From positions 1 through 37,480 of the forward strand of contig JADGAU010000013.1 in assembly GCA_015231865.1 (NCBI GenBank): a stretch of DNA of 37,480 nt, in the 5' to 3' direction. The notes below the pieces were generated by a model. The model searched no databases. It had not been told where the DNA came from and saw only the letters and a list, made by a program, of their open reading frames with translations. The stretch is from Gammaproteobacteria bacterium (lineage in GTDB: Bacteria; Pseudomonadota; Gammaproteobacteria; GRL18). A program made the translations under genes and the position numbers. This document shows positions 36,354 through 37,480 of this stretch, one piece after another (position 1 is the first letter of the stretch; each line of letters opens with the position of its first letter).

Positions 36354-37355
36354 TTATTGACGATTAATTAAATGTTCAAAGTTAATAAAACTCGGTACCG
36401 GTGTTGAACCAGAGTCTGTCGGCTTAAAGTTTTCAGCTTTTGGATCTTGAACAACCTTAACTTTTACTTCAGGTGGCGGAGCTGGTGTTGTTAATAGTTG
36501 AATTTGAGCATGTCTATTTTTTGCACGACCTTCTTCCGTATCATTTTCATACTGAGGATCTCTTTCTCCATGAGCCTTAATAAAAATCATTTCTACATCA
36601 ACGCCTTTGCTAACAAGAAAATCACGAACAGCCTCGCCTCTCCTTTTAGACAACCTATCATTAAAACGTCTTCTACCGATATTATCAGCATGAGCATCAA
36701 TACGTACCTGAATTAAAGAGTCATCAACTTTCAAATAATCAACAACATAGGATAAATTCTTTTTAGCTTCTGGCTTTAAATCAGACTTATTGTAATCAAA
36801 GTGAACCACAAAATTTTTGATGAATTCTGGATCATATTCAAACAAAGTACTTAAGCATTGTTTAAAAGCTTCGGTGTTGTCTCTTATTTTTAATGGCGAG
36901 ACATAATATTTATAGACATCTTTTTGAATTTCTTTATCAAAGTATTGCAATACAATTACCTTACCTAATTCGAGTTGTTGAAAAGCTCTTTTTGAGTTAG
37001 GTTCATCAATGGTTAATATTTTTGATTGAGTATTAATTAGATATTTCCCTAATTTTTTGGATGAATCATTATATTGCCAGGGTAAAGATTCAATAAAGAC
37101 ATCCACAGACATGTCATTTAAAACACTTTCATTATTCTTTAATTTAAAAACCAGGGAATAACCAGAGCGCTTAGAAAAAACTGCTTGCCCATAAGATAAA
37201 ATCTCCTGGGTTAATTCACAACGTTGCTGTGGTTTTGATTTAACTGTCCAATTAGCAGACTGGATACTATTCCGATATTCTCTCATCGTACTAAACACAT
37301 TTTGCGACAATACTAAGTGAAGGAAGGTAATTGAAACTATAAAGAATCTTTTCAT
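36354..37355 (-). CDS. motY: MotY-like flagellar T-ring protein (OmpA C-terminal domain)
   Basis: Component of the periplasmic T ring that anchors stators of sodium-driven (and some proton-driven) polar flagella, binding peptidoglycan. A signal peptide (~1-22) precedes a MotY N-terminal domain (~24-170; YRNSIQSANWTVKSKPQQRC, YGQAVFSKRSGYSLVF). The OmpA-like domain (~183-290) has the landmarks FVVHFDYNKSDLKPEAKKNL and RIDAHADNIGRRRFNDRLSK. At 333 residues it is longer than typical MotY (about 290) because of a Pro-rich C-terminal tail (~292-333). Assignment rests on the N-terminal domain as well as OmpA. Confidence 0.88.
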   Translation of the reverse strand: MKRFFIVSITFLHLVLSQNVFSTMREYRNSIQSANWTVKSKPQQRCELTQEILSYGQAVFSKRSGYSLVFKLKNNESVLNDMSVDVFIESLPWQYNDSSKKLGKYLINTQSKILTIDEPNSKRAFQQLELGKVIVLQYFDKEIQKDVYKYYVSPLKIRDNTEAFKQCLSTLFEYDPEFIKNFVVHFDYNKSDLKPEAKKNLSYVVDYLKVDDSLIQVRIDAHADNIGRRRFNDRLSKRRGEAVRDFLVSKGVDVEMIFIKAHGERDPQYENDTEEGRAKNRHAQIQLLTTPAPPPEVKVKVVQDPKAENFKPTDSGSTPVPSFINFEHLINRQ

Positions 37356-37427
37356 TTAAATTAGATATCCCTAAAACTATTAATTTATATACGTGTATGA
37401 AAAGTCATGCATAAATAATGCCTTAAT

Positions 37428-37480
37428 TTATGACAGAATTGATTGTAGCATCTTTACAAAAACTTCTGCTTGCTCAACAT
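37428..37480 (-). CDS. C-terminal end of a minus-strand gene (partial)
   Basis: Reading inward from the right edge, one minus-strand frame gives VEQAEVFVKMLQSILS and stops at 37428-37430, 72 bases before motY. It looks like a natural helical C-terminus, and I note a loose likeness to the end of RNase T. A competing plus-strand frame starts at ATG 37430. Too short to decide. Confidence 0.3.
   Translation of the reverse strand, partial: VEQAEVFVKMLQSILS

Noticed and set aside
37430-37480. Plus-strand ATG frame running off the right edge
   Set aside because: Only 17 codons are visible, no ribosome-binding site is seen, and the opposite strand offers a more natural gene end.

Overview
The window is A+T-rich bacterial chromosome. 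Gene content points to a Gram-negative, probably aquatic or marine gammaproteobacterium: LpxD (lipid A), an RND efflux pump, MotY (flagellar stator ring), the LapG/LapD biofilm-dispersal pair, methylthioinosine phosphorylase and two NhaD sodium/proton antiporters. I cannot name the species. No rRNA, tRNA, phage, IS element or CRISPR array was seen.

Layout. 1-1219: 3'-truncated minus-strand gene of unknown function with a PH-like N-terminus and helical repeats. 1435-3672: large MscS-type channel. 3788-3943: decayed antitoxin remnant with a lost start codon. 4064-7071: a compact, overlapping minus-strand operon encoding a small protein with a poly-asparagine tail, a GIDE-like membrane protein and a radical SAM/SPASM enzyme. 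This is the best candidate for an undescribed peptide-modification system. 7151-8326: MFS transporter. 8566-9687: orphan response regulator. 10010-11995: SLC13-type anion transporter. 12228-17568: RND adaptor and pump, then a class II cytochrome c. 17598-20536: minus-strand operon of Era-like GTPase, small conserved protein and AI-2E-family permease. 20625-23275: lapG-lapD. 23345-27349: two nhaD paralogues flanking an Hsp20 gene, with strong terminators between them. 27399-31131: lpxD and pepN. 31234-32352: exported MsrA-MsrB fusion. 32414-34559: DUF454 protein, methylthioinosine phosphorylase and EamA transporter. 34641-37355: PilJ-like chemoreceptor and motY. A partial minus-strand gene end lies at the right edge.

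Much of the window is envelope and stress physiology: osmotic release (MscS), sodium and pH balance (NhaD x2), protein repair and folding (MsrAB, Hsp20), efflux, and surface attachment or motility control (LapG/LapD, MotY, chemoreceptor). The poly-Asn/GIDE/radical SAM operon stands apart. Its genes overlap by 20 and 47 bases, so they are probably translationally coupled and act together.
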